64,000 nucleotides of DNA, taken from NCBI GenBank assembly GCA_026075535.2, contig AP026546.1, positions 4,526,001 through 4,590,000 on the forward strand, written 5' to 3'. The notes under the pieces were generated by a model. The model did no database searches. It was not told where the DNA came from and worked only from the letters and a program-made list of their open reading frames with translations. Made by a program: the position numbers and the translations under genes. The stretch comes from Tricholoma matsutake (Eukaryota; Basidiomycota; Agaricomycetes; Agaricales; Tricholomataceae). Shown here one piece after another: positions 34,377-45,273 of this stretch; position 1 is the stretch's first letter; each line of letters starts with the position of its first letter.

Positions 34377-35157
34377 CATGACCTTACAGAGCCATCTGAA
34401 CCACCAAGAGCAACTTCTGGCTTCAACTTGCCCAGACTGTGGGCAACCACAAATCAGAAAAACCACATTCCAAAGTCACCCCCCTTTGATTGCATTCCAA
34501 TGGGGAGGTGACCCACCCTCTCTTAATACAACTCTCCAAATAAGCTGCAATGGCAACACAACAGAGTACCTTCTTAGAGGGGTAATTTATTATGCAAATC
34601 AACACTTTACCACCCACTTCCTCAACTCAGCAGGTGACAGCTGGGGCTATGATGGAATGTCTAGGGGTGGAACTTTGATTCCTCAAAGATGATGCCTGGC
34701 ACAGACACAGACTGCTATAGTGGCTGTGTATGCGCTCAGCGGATAGAGTCCCCCCTTTGAGAACTCGGCATTGCCATGCGAAGCAGTGGCCCACTAGCAC
34801 AAGTATGTTGAATGACTTATTGGACAGTTTTAGATCACATGAAAGCATACTTACCTGCGGAGCATTCTGAGGCACGCTATACCTTGGATCAAATCAGAGA
34901 ATACATGAGGCATCACTTAGCAAGGTTATCAGGTAACTTCGTGTTTGGCGAGTATTCGACTCGGTCTTGGACCGTTTGTTGCAGCCGATATCATGTCGAT
35001 AGACCCCTGCACCACAGCTGTGTTAGAACCAAACAAACAACTAAACAGTGGATGGAGCACCGTGCCGAGCCCTATGAAGCGAGCAACGACTTTTCCACCG
35101 CATTCGGCTCATCAGCATGTAGAGTTCCGTCAGTGATAGAACCAAACAACATCTAAA
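34377..35157 (+). pseudogene. Ubiquitin-hydrolase (C19)-like C-terminal remnant, copy A
   Basis: The frame reads CPDCGQPQIRKTTF, then HPPLIAFQWGGDPP, then YLLRGVIYYANQHFTTHFLN and GDSWGYDGMSRG. The pattern of a Cys pair, F..PPLI, Y.LRGVIYY...HFT and a final W.YDGM resembles the end of USP-type peptidases, where a GHY segment carries the catalytic His. A degraded ELGIAMRSSGPLAQV tail follows after frameshifts. The peptidase link is by pattern only. A paralogous copy lies at 36406. Confidence 0.45.
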
Positions 35158-35299
35158 TAGAGGCTGTCGTGAAGGGGCCCATCGACATGATATTGGCTGT
35201 GACTTCGGCATCTGTCGTAACAAGGTCAGTCCGGTTTTGCCCGAGAGGTCATGATGTTGATATGCAACAAGCTGAATTGTCTTCTTGTCATATAGTATT

Positions 35300-36402
35300 A
35301 GTAGCGGTCAAACATGACGATTCAAAAGGCGATCCGAAAGGCAATTCGCATGCAGATTCAAGACAGTGAATCATCGATGAATCACTTGTGTACTCTGACC
35401 ATTAAACTTTTTTTGTACGATTCATGGGCGATTCAACAATCGATTCATTCACCACTTAGTACCTACTATGCTCAGCTTGATTTGAAAATATGAACTTCTC
35501 TCCCCTAAACTGCCATGCCAAAGCCTCGATGTGATGCTCATGCCAAAAAACTTCTTCGGAACTACATGACGTTGCGATGCCAGTATGAACAACGCATGCG
35601 CTGTCGTATCTTCAAGCTCAGGCGTCAATTTCAGCTGACCAAATTGTTGACATCGAAAGCACCCAAATCACTGAGCTCCTTGTCTTCCCTGTCCTCCAAC
35701 ACATACTCCAGCGAAGCGACATCTAGTGATGGTTCATGGGCTGACATTTTGGGTCCAGACTGGCGTGGAAGAGGGATGATAGGATCAGTAACCTCCTCCG
35801 GTCTCCTTCAGACATCAGTGATATCCCAGAACTTCTTTCGGTTGGAAATGGGTCGGATTCTGACTCTTCCAGCTCATCGGGGTACGGTGGTGATGCCGAA
35901 TCAGATTTTGACAGCGACATTGAAGATTGAACATACTCGACTCATCCGAGTCCCCATCAGGCTCATCTTCCTCTCCGTCACTGCTGTCCTCAGCCAGCTC
36001 GGCAACCTTTTTCCCTCGGCCCTTGGTTTTTGGTGTCTTTTTGGTTTTGGTGGTCTCAGAGTCAGAAGCAGCCTCCTTCGCAGCTTTGGCTTTGACAGAG
36101 GGCTTTCGGGCACGGCTGGGAAGCTTCTTTTCTGTAGCTTTTGGGCGTTTTCCGGACATCAGGGTTGGGGGCATCAAATAGTATAAAAGTCTAGTTGTCT
36201 TATCAATTTGAACTATTTGAAATAGTTAGGTTGTAACTGTTGAATCGTGATTTGTGAATCGCGATTCAAGTGGTTGAACCGCCTCCGGAGGCGATTCAAC
36301 GATTCAATTTTTTCGACGATTCAACTGATGTTTTGAGTTGTTGAATCGCCCACTGAATCGCCCACATGAATCGGTGTTGAATCGTCATGTTTGACCGCTA
36401 CT
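35300..36402. mobile_element. 1.1 kb TIR element with AGTAGCGGTCAAA ends and 3-bp duplication
   Basis: The left end AGTAGCGGTCAAACATGACG is matched exactly by the inverted right end; ATT flanks both sides (35297-35299 and 36403-36405). Subterminal GATTCA-type repeats occur near both ends (35320-35450 and 36240-36380). A 3-bp duplication suits PIF/Harbinger- or CACTA-like families, but no transposase is present. The ends match the foldback MITE at 3641-4043. Confidence 0.8.
35723..36177 (-). CDS. Lys/Ser-rich nuclear-type protein carried inside the TIR element
   Basis: The minus frame from 36177 (SGKRPKATEKKLPSRARK) is rich in Lys, Ala and Pro, with a KTKGRGKK basic cluster and an acidic SSDGEEDEPDGDSDES stretch. 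A second overlapping frame (35920-35723) stays acidic (PPYPDELEESESDPFP), so an intron or frameshift near 35900 probably joins them. The composition is that of a disordered nuclear protein or the N-terminal part of a transposon protein. I recognise no domain. Confidence 0.45.
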
Positions 36403-36405
36403 ATT

Positions 36406-36919
36406 GTCAAGGCATGGGTGCGGTTTGGATCTGCAGGAATATTTGGACGATATTACTACGCCTTTGAATGCTACATGCACCGTTTGTCCTGAAATCTTGT
36501 CCCGTAGGTTCACCTTCGCACTTCATCCCCCTCTCATCACAATCGAACTCCATGAAGACCCTTCTACTCTGGAGGAATTGGACATCACGTCTGGCGGTGT
36601 CCGACGGAAATATTTACGAGGGTTGATATACTATGCAGCAGAACATTTCACAGCGCGTTTCATCGCTCGATCGGGGATGGTCTGGTATCACGACGGATTA
36701 CTGACTGGTCGCTTGTCTATGAGGGCACGGTTCTGAATGGGATTCCTCAGGAAAATGCAATCGTGGGTCTGTATGTGCGCTCAGAATAATACGCACTTCT
36801 CGAAAGAACTCGGATATGCCACGCAGCGCGATGGCCCGCTAGCACAAGTAAACCTCATTCTCAATACTGAGAACTCGGACCTCCAAAGACTCAAAGACTC
36901 AAAAAGATGTACCAGTTGA
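36406..36919 (+). pseudogene. Ubiquitin-hydrolase (C19)-like C-terminal remnant, copy B
   Basis: After a likely splice acceptor (ctgcag at 36430-36435), EYLDDITTPLNATC, CTVCPE, HPPLITIELHEDPS, KYLRGLIYYAAEHFTARF and WYHDG follow in one frame. The end reads ELGYATQRDGPLAQVN with a one-base shift. It aligns along its whole length with copy A, at both protein and DNA level (tggcccgctagcacaagta). The 1.1 kb TIR element sits in the intron or spacer just upstream. Confidence 0.45.
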
Positions 36920-37715
36920 GACAAAGATGCCGAAAGATCACTTTCCTGAGACAATGACCCCGAAGACCAGACCCGGATTTTGCTGATGACTCAGGCCTCT
37001 GATGTAGTTCCTTCGCGCTCTACGAGAATACACCGTGGTCCTGTCAACTTTGTGTGACCGCATTAGTGAGCCAATTGACGACCGGCTTTCACTCATCATA
37101 ACTCGAAGTTGAACCACATTTGTTGGTAATCTCATAGCCAATTGATTTCAGACTCCAGAGGGATGGAGGACTTCAATAATAGCTGGGTTTAGAAATGGTT
37201 CAGCTGCCTTGTGGTTCCAGTACTTCAGTGAGGAATGAGTTGGGAGAATGACATAGCCACTTACTGATTTGTTGGTCCTGGTGGAACCCTACAATCGAAA
37301 GCATTCTTGTCGACTCAAGAGAGCACTGGCAACTGCTGACTTGTAGTGATGTGCAGGGCTCGGCTCGGCTCGAAAGCCCAGCCGCTCAGGGGCTTGGAGA
37401 GCGAAAATGAGAAACTTGTATGTCAATATGACACTAGAAATATATAAAAGTGAGAAGCCACTACTAGTTACAAATTACAATACGATTCCGAGCCCAACTG
37501 ATTATTTTGATTGTGGGACCCGGGCCGTGAGTTTTCGGACGGTAGTGAACTATGCGCGCAAGATGCGTACAAGTTTGTGATCTTGAGGATAGATAATAAA
37601 TACAGGTGTGGCCGACAAGAAGATGTGGCCGACAAGATCTATGTGGGAATACGCAACGCTATACGAAGTCCGAGTCCTTCGATTTTGGATCGTTCCCACC
37701 GAATGCATGTTTGGG
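36920..37715. other. Intergenic, one possible hAT end
   Basis: No gene is supported. At about 37354, CAGGGCTCGGCTCGGCTCG resembles a hAT terminus, but no matching inverted end was found in the window. Confidence 0.4.
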
Positions 37716-39341
37716 CTATTTTTCGAGAGATATATACCCAGTTAGTACTGCATATTGATATATGAAGATTGAACTCGCCGACAAGATGGTCATCTCTTGC
37801 CCAGGATCCTGCCTCACATCCACACTCCGTATAATGTTGATGGACCTCGGGTGCAGAGTAGTGTGAGAGTCAGTCTCCGGATACTCGTCCGGGAACAATG
37901 TGAGCAGGTTGTGCATATTCATACTCATGCTCGTGCCAGTGTTCGATGTACCCTGAGGACTATTATCTGCGCGCGAGTTGAGTGCCGCCAACATTGCGTT
38001 GGAATATAGTTTTCCGAGGATGATGAAGCTAACGGAGGTAGAGAAACATGAATATAGATGGGACAAGGGCTCGACATACGCCAATGACGCGGTGTGTAGC
38101 GACGTACAATATGTAGTGATAGTTGAGGAAAGCCTGGGCTTGCCATAGGATCAACTCCACGGTTGCACCGGAAGCAGTGATCATCCCAGTTTCGACCGAC
38201 AGCCTGATTAACCGCTTGAGAGTCGTGTCGGTATTGCGGAAGTGAGACCGGCGCATGGTTTTCACAAGCTGGTGAATGAGAGATCAGGCTTTAGTATCCC
38301 AGAAAACCAGTGGAGAATGGATTTGCTCACAATAGTCACTGTGCTAATCGTGATGATGACATCACAAACTGCATCTCCAGCAAGCCAGATCTACGTTGAT
38401 GGTGTGGATATGTAACTCCGTGAAGGTCTATAAATCTATTATGGGCTCACCGAAATATATGTAGAAAGCTCGTAGAATGCTTTGAAACTACGACCTCGTA
38501 AAGCATTCTGAAGTACGATTAGTCAGGTTAAAACGACTGAGCAACCCAAAGAAGTGGATTACCGTGATACCGACATAAAATACCATAACACATTGAATAG
38601 TTGATACCTTCCAAAAAGGTTTAACGGAGATCAAGAAACATCTAGCAACAAAACATACCGCACAGATGATGATAGCAAGCCACACGCCTCTAGTAGTCAA
38701 TTTAAAGATTCTGTACGCAAAGAAGAACTGGACCATAGAGGCGACTGTTAATGCAACTCTAATGAGCATTCGACAGAGTAAGATAGTAGGGCAGTGACTT
38801 ACTGATACCATTCAGCGGTGCCAGTGGTACCAAAGACCAATGCTGGTACATCAAGGTATTTACGTCACCCCATCCGGTCCCAAATGCCGCCCAAGCATTT
38901 ATCAAGGTGAATAAAGTGAAAGCAACCTCGAACCCAAATACCACACCGACTGTTTCACAAAAGATTAGTAGCTGCCATATCACCGCATATTTTGAAAGTC
39001 CTGGTACCCAGCCATTTGATCCCCGACCTATCATTGGGAAAGGTGTTATAGTAACTGTCTGTTTTCCAATAAATCAAGCATTAATGGAGGGCTCGTTTCA
39101 TGCTCAGCCCCGTTGAACTTACAGACTTGCATTGTCAGGACGCCAACGAGTATGCATCCGAGCATGTACCCAAGGACCTGTTAACAATATCTTTCAGATG
39201 AGTTATTGTAGCGTTTTGCTTTAGCCACCCTTCGCTCACTAGAGGCCCAGTGCTATTATAGAAATGATTAGAACTGCAAGACACTGGCAGCCGTCTTACT
39301 CACAGGGGACCGGTCTCACCAATACCTGGGATGAAGGTCAT
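37716..39341 (-). CDS. DUF6534-type multi-pass membrane protein
   Basis: The start at 39341 gives MTFIPGIGETGPLTGPL across two short introns, then a first helix VLGYMLGCILVGVLTMQ. Further helices are visible in LLIFCETVGVVFGFEVAF, VALTVASMVQFFFAYRIF and WLAIIICAVCFVARCF. Near the end, RNTDTTLKRLIRLSVETGMITASG followed by FIILGKLYSNAMLAALNSR is the hallmark of the mushroom DUF6534 family. The function is unknown; a role in membrane sensing is sometimes guessed. Several introns are still unresolved, including the one near 39050. It opens the gene island on its left. Confidence 0.7.
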
Positions 39342-39882
39342 TGGGAGCACTGGCAGAGTCCGAATAAGGAATGCACCGCTTATGTAGTCGCGACTAGCAC
39401 GCAAGTAGTATATTTAAGCACTACATGGTCACGGTGGAGAACTTGCTTCTCGAACTGCGCGTTAAAGCAATTGCGTATCAACATCCAAAACTCGGAGATT
39501 CCCACAGATTCAGGCTACTGTCAGCCTAGTGATCTTCTCAAATCATCAAGTCTGTGAGTGTGTCCGAGGATTCATCGCTATCTACGAAACGCCCGATGGG
39601 TTGATGACATCGATGACAAGGCGGTGAGAGTGTGTTATGTTATTGTTAGAACAAGTCCGGGTAAGTTAAGACCCTTGAGGCTGCTTACGTAGCAAAGGGT
39701 TACATACATCTTTCCTACCGACGACATTTGTTTGGTCTTCGAATCCTATTTTGTACTCGTCCTCATGCTATCTCACGAAGTGTAGAATACATGTTCACAT
39801 CCGAGTCGTTGCATACCGTTCAGATGTACATAAAGAAATAAATATATATAAGTAAATATCTCCATCCAGACGCAGTTGATGT
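39342..39882. other. Spacer between membrane protein and GMC gene
   Basis: No gene supported. It must hold the upstream region of the membrane-protein gene and the 3' end of the GMC gene, both on the minus strand. Confidence 0.5.
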
Positions 39883-42055
39883 TTATTTGAGGTTCCAGGC
39901 AGTTTTGATTAGCGCTGCTGCTTTCTCTCCGACAATATAAACACCAGCTTGAGGATGTGCAGTGGGAATGAACGGCTGCATTGTCTCGTGAGCCTGAGAT
40001 TGAGACTTGCAAATTAGAATTGTTACATACGAAGATAGAAGCGTCAGCAATTCTCAGTCCCGTTACACCTTTGACGCGCAAATCGGGATTAACTACGCCA
40101 AATTCGGCGTCTTCCGCCGACATCGCCGCGGTACCAACAGGGTGGAAAACGGTACCCGTGTTTTGTTTAATATATGATTCGAATTGAACGTCCGGGGACT
40201 GGGCGGTAAGGTTGAAGCTTGGTCCAATAACGATGTTTTTCCATGCCGGAGCGGTGAGGAAACGGAAAGCTTGACGAAGAGCGAACGTCATGACTTTGAC
40301 ATCGACATCACCGGCAAGGAGGGCTGGGTCGATGATCGGCGGTTGGAACGGATCTGACGAGTTCAAAGTGACAGATCCCCTTGATACTGGGGAGGCGACG
40401 ATGGTATTAATGGATAAGAAGTTACCAGTTGGCGGTGTAACACCTGCAGCATTCTAAGTAATGATGGTGATGAGTACTTGAGTTTTGAGAGAAACGCAAA
40501 ATAACTAATCTTGCGGACCTGGAAGACCAACTCATAGTGAGCAGTATTTGGGCCCGCAGACGGATCGCCGACGCCTTCGAAGATATTGGTATCGTTAGGG
40601 AGACGCAGCCATGCAAGCAAGTCAACAATGCCGTTTACGAGAGGTCCTGTTCCAGTGGCTTCCCATTGCGCAAGTAATTGGGCGGCAAGCGTCTTATTCC
40701 GTAACGCCTCGTCGTTAGTGTCGGCATTTGAGACTTTCCAGCTGTTAGTGAGCAACGGCTGATCAGTGAGATTCTTCCCGACAGAAGGCAGGTTAACAAG
40801 AGGTTTTATATCGAATTCGTTGAGCTCCATTGCGTCACCGATTCCAGAGTTCATAAGAATGGTGGGAGTACCGATGACGCCGGCAGACAGGATAATCTCC
40901 TTCGTCGCTGTCACAGTCTGCAGGGGTCCCAATCCGACACGAAATTCCACTTTTTCGAAGGCGATTTGATGTGAATGAGAATGGTGATGTCTTCGGAGAA
41001 CACGCGATACTTGAGCATTCAACTGGACGTGCAAGTTAGGACGACTGAAGAATTGTGGTCCCAAATATGATGTCGCAGAGCTGCTCCTCCTGTAAACGTC
41101 GATTGTAGATTGAATCCAGCCTGAGAAATTTCGTTATTACGAAACTGCCAGTTACTCAAGCCCTGTTTACGTACCGACTCCGAGATGCTCGCCCGAGTTC
41201 ATATCTAAGCGGAACGGGAATTCATTGGGTAATTGAGCAGTGGTTTCAATAACTCGCGGCCCGAAGGAGCTCGGCGAGCCAGCGAGACTGACAACATTTA
41301 TGCCATTGAAACTGTTGAAGTGGTGGAATCTGGGGTCATATTGTCTAGAAAGGTTATGATGATCGGCAGAAAATGTAAATCTTTCGCTCTATCATGAGTC
41401 ATTAGAAAGTCGCATGACATCAATCAGAAAAGGCTACCTGAGCAAAGAATTGCTGGAGGTTATTCCACGACCATGTCGGATCCTTGGTAACTGCTGCGTA
41501 GCGATCATAATCCTCGAAGGTACCTCGTGTATATACCATAAAGTCTTACGTAGGATCACTGAACCTCATCCCAAACAGTACAAAAATACTCACTGATGGA
41601 GCTGCTGCCGCCTAGAATATGACCTCTGGGATAAGGAATGGAACGTCCGGCAAGTCCGACTTGGCTGGTCGTGGTGGAGTTCCAATCAGCCGAGGTACCG
41701 AGCAAACGAGGACAGAAGTTGGGAATGATGGAGTTGCTGACACCTTTGTTTCTGTAACATTGTGAGGTAGGAAATCATTGTTGCGTGACTGTAAAGAAAT
41801 GTCGTACGTTCCACCGGCTTCTAGAACGAGAACATTGACGGACGGATCCTCGGTTAACCGATTAGCGACCGCATTGCCTGCAGTCCCACCTGGCATCCAC
41901 CGCAGATAGCAGCAGCTTTTTTTTAGAACGACATCATTTGACTAACCACCGACGATAACGAAATCGTAGGTTGACTTCTTGTTAAGTGCTCTCGATTGTT
42001 GAGCGCCCAAGGCTATCGTAAACAGAGCCAATAATATGATAGAGGAGAGTGCCAT
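39883..42055 (-). CDS. Secreted GMC oxidoreductase, aryl-alcohol-oxidase-like
   Basis: ATG 42055 opens a signal peptide (MALSSIILLALFTIALGAQQ), then YDFVIVGG/GTAGNAVANRL across an intron, the FAD-binding Rossmann motif with LVLEAGG. GRSIPYPRGHILGGSSSI and later TKEIILSAGVIGTPTILMNSGIG are GMC signatures 1 and 2. The active-site pair appears as FHPVGTAAM and, after the last intron, TAHPQAGVY. That His/His arrangement and the secretion signal suit the aryl-alcohol oxidase/dehydrogenase branch of AA3_2, which oxidises benzylic or allylic alcohols with FAD. All exons join in frame to the stop at 39883-39885. It is divergent from the MFS gene. Confidence 0.85.
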
Positions 42056-42918
42056 GATGAGAAAGCAGCAGGGAAGATACACTGTCTTACTACTGTTCCT
42101 GCCGGGTCGAGGCCAGGAATCAAAAGCGATGGCTCACAGAGCGACCAAATAGTGAGAGCATGGTAGGGAAATGGCCGACCCGGTAATTTTAAGCCAGATG
42201 CGCGTCAAAAATAAAATAGAACATATAGCAACGCGTGATTATCGAGCGGAAGCAATTATGTAATGCATGATCGATTGATCGCCTGCTGAGTACACCAAGA
42301 GGTCACAGATCCACGATGGCAGATCCATATGTGTGCCTCATCACTTTCCCATGGTCGGCACAGCTCGGCAGAAAGAATGAAGTCAATTCGGCTGGCGACG
42401 GCACAGGACGGTAGAGCTTACTAAGTTACTATATGATTCTCAAGCAACGTTCATATTCAATGAAAAGCATCACTTTGTGGCTGGAAGTAAGAATTATAAG
42501 GAAGATAAGCCGGCAATGCAAATGGCACATGGTGCCACATTGTAGATTGGTTGTGTATGACGAGCTCGTCGAGGAGACTCGCCATGTAAGTCTTGGATCG
42601 TTGGTGGGCGATCCATACGAGCAGCATCATAAGTAAGGTGCCTCATTACAGAGCGACCGACGAGGTTGATGCCTAACTGATGGCGAATTGCTCTCCGACT
42701 CATGTGCCGTCAGAGCCGTGTGGCGGTACCCCCCCACCCGTGGGAGCTGTACGTCCATGATCGGTGGATCTGTGACCTCTTGGAGTACACTATAGTATAG
42801 TCAATTATACCAACCATATACCTATGCTCCTCGTTCCTCCCTTGGGATGCTTCCCTCGACGGCAAGTCTTCGTCATTACAATTCTCGTCTTCTACATTTC
42901 CTTTCCCAGGTTGATGAT
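42056..42918. promoter_or_regulatory. Shared divergent promoter region of the GMC and MFS genes
   Basis: This 860-bp gap separates two divergent starts. It carries a strong inverted pair: CCAAGAGGTCACAGATCCAC at about 42295-42314 and its reverse complement at about 42764-42783, with weaker similarity outside (GAGTACACC versus GTGTACTCC). It could be a pair of regulator sites or the TIRs of a 0.5 kb MITE. Confidence 0.5.
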
Positions 42919-44935
42919 ATGGGACCACCAAGAAATACGATCCGCTCCCGTGAGCATACTAGAAGTGACCTCACCCCTGCACCAGCTTTTCCAGAAGGAG
43001 GTTTGCATGCATGGACAACCCTTTTCGGAGTGTATATATGTTCACAGTTCCTGGATATTGTCATGGTTCCTCTGACATCTTTTTAATTTGATAGTTGGCT
43101 GATGCAATTTGTTACTTTTGGGTGAGTTCCTGCGGCCAGAGAGGCAATTCCTCGATGTTGAGCACATCAACACCGTTTCGACAGCTATACGAATGCTTAT
43201 GGAGTTTTCAACGGTAGCCAACTTTTCCCCGGATATCCGACGAGTCAGTCAATGACAAGTGTTATTAGACTTCTACGTCCGAGAATACCTCACACAGAAC
43301 TCATCCTCACAAATAAGGTGAATTTACTCCTTTGAGGGTATTTATATCCGGTTTATGGCCTGTATAGCTGGATTGGTAGCGTACAACTTGGAATCGTCAT
43401 GTCCATCGGTTTGTTTACAGGAAGAGCATTCGATACTGGATATTTGTCAGTAGTATCTCTCTATTCAGTCCTCAAGCATAATCTTTGGTCATGATACAGT
43501 TATCTCATGATGATCGGCGGATCGATCCTCTTTATTTTTTGCCTCTTCATGCTTTCGCTAACCCAACCTGAGCATTACTATCAAGTATGCATTTTAGATG
43601 TTAGGTGTTGTTCACTGACTACCCATGGGCTGCCAGATCTTTCTCGTGCAGGGAATTGGACTTGGTATCGCCATTGGAGCTACGTATGTTCCTGGTCTCG
43701 GAGTAGTATCGCATTACTTCTCCCGTCGACGGCCATTAGCATTGGGTATTGCAGCCTCGGGGGTATGCCACCATTTTTATCTACGATGCCATCGGGAGTT
43801 GACGATGGTCTCAGTCTGCTATGGGTGGAGTCGTTCATCCGATCATGCTAAATAGATTGATATATGGGCGCGTCGGCTTTGCCAATGGAGTAAGAGCAAG
43901 TGCTGGAATGAATTCCGGACTTTTGATCATCTCACTACTTCTCATGCGCACGCGGTTGCCTCCAGCATCTACAAAAGGTGAAAGCACCTTGAAGGACTTC
44001 CAGCAATTCGTACGAGATGCACCATATGTCATCAGTGTAGTTGGGTACGTCCTCGCTGCCTTCAGTCCTTATCAAATCTATATCTGATAGAATTCTACAG
44101 AACAGCGCTCGTGCTAAGTGGTTTATCCTTCCCTGTCTTCTTCCTTCAGCTCAGTTCTATTGAACATGGAATCGGCTCCAATATCGCTTTCTATACGGTT
44201 GGTAGAACTAACATCCTCAACATCACTGTTTTCTTATGGCCTCGTCATACTTAGCTGGCAATCCTGAACGCTTCCAGTGCCATTGGCCGCGTGCTGCCCA
44301 ACTTCCTCGTCCCTCGATTTGGCATTTTCGTCGTGCTTATATTCTGCACTGCCAGCTGTGCTATTCTCAACTATTGCACAATAGCTGTGACTCAACTAGG
44401 ACCCGTCATCGTATTTGCGATCCTGTATGGATTCTACTCTGGGGGCTGTAAGTGATAACATCGCTCTCAAGTTGGGCCGTTATGAATTTAAGAATTTGAT
44501 CACGATACAGATACTGGTGTCTTTGCACCGATGATAGCCTCCCATGCTAAGAAACAGACAGAAATAGGGGCTCGCTTGGGCATTTGTTTCACATTTACAG
44601 GCGATTAGCCCTTTTTATTTATTATTTATTATGCTAAAGACTCAGTATAATCAGGCCTTGGAGGTCTTGTAGGTAAGCAGACCTCTCCCATTCCACCTCG
44701 GATCGTTTCAAGCGTTAGATATGAAGGAACTCCCATAGCGGGTGCATTGCTCACGGGCCGCTTTATATGGTGGCGCCCCATAGTCTTCGCAGGGGTAACG
44801 TGTTAGAGAAACTTCTTGAGATATCAAAGTTCTGACTGCGATCCTGCTTAGACGACAGTTACCATTGGATGCCTGTGCTTCATTATCTCTCATATCTTAA
44901 TTTTGTTGAAGAAGAACCAAGCGATGCAGGGCTAA
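42919..44935 (+). CDS. MFS transporter, monocarboxylate-permease-like
   Basis: ATG 42919 (MGPPRNTIRSREH) leads to FPEGGLHAWTTLFG, the usual start of fungal MCT-like carriers. After splicing, WLMQFVTFGYTNAYGVFNDF, YVREYLTQNSSSQISWIGSV and LGIVMSIGLFTGRAFDTGYF follow, then six or so further helices to VTIGCLCFIISHILILL and a stop at 44933-44935. About a dozen short introns join in frame. One, at about 44601, starts GC instead of GT. The protein should have 12 helices in the plasma membrane. In this setting it may export the product or import a precursor; sequence alone does not tell. Confidence 0.85.
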
Positions 44936-45273
44936 ATTTGTAACGTGGAAATGGACAGATTTGCTGTTCCATGCTTGCAGTTCGACGGGTTGGGAAATTA
45001 TCATCTACACCTTTAAGGAAGGATGATGGTGTTGTCTTGATCAACCTCATAACTGCGAGAGATGCCTGAGTCCTGTACGCAATAACTGCTGGCTGGCAGA
45101 TGACATCAAATAGAGGCCATGGAGATCTTGCTTTACACAGCCGGTATAAACATGTTTTTCATTGATATTTACATCCTTCTGATCACTGGATATCATATGT
45201 GGGTCATAGAATATACATCAAGAAGCTAATTAGAACATGTTTGGTATATCCTCAACTCCCGGATGCCTAGGAG
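44936..45273. terminator. Convergent 3' region of MFS and P450 genes
   Basis: Tail-to-tail spacer of 340 bp. No gene or inverted repeat was seen. Confidence 0.4.

Noticed and set aside
34377..36919. Active ubiquitin peptidase genes
   Set aside because: No catalytic Cys box, several stops and shifts, and each copy is only the C-terminal part.
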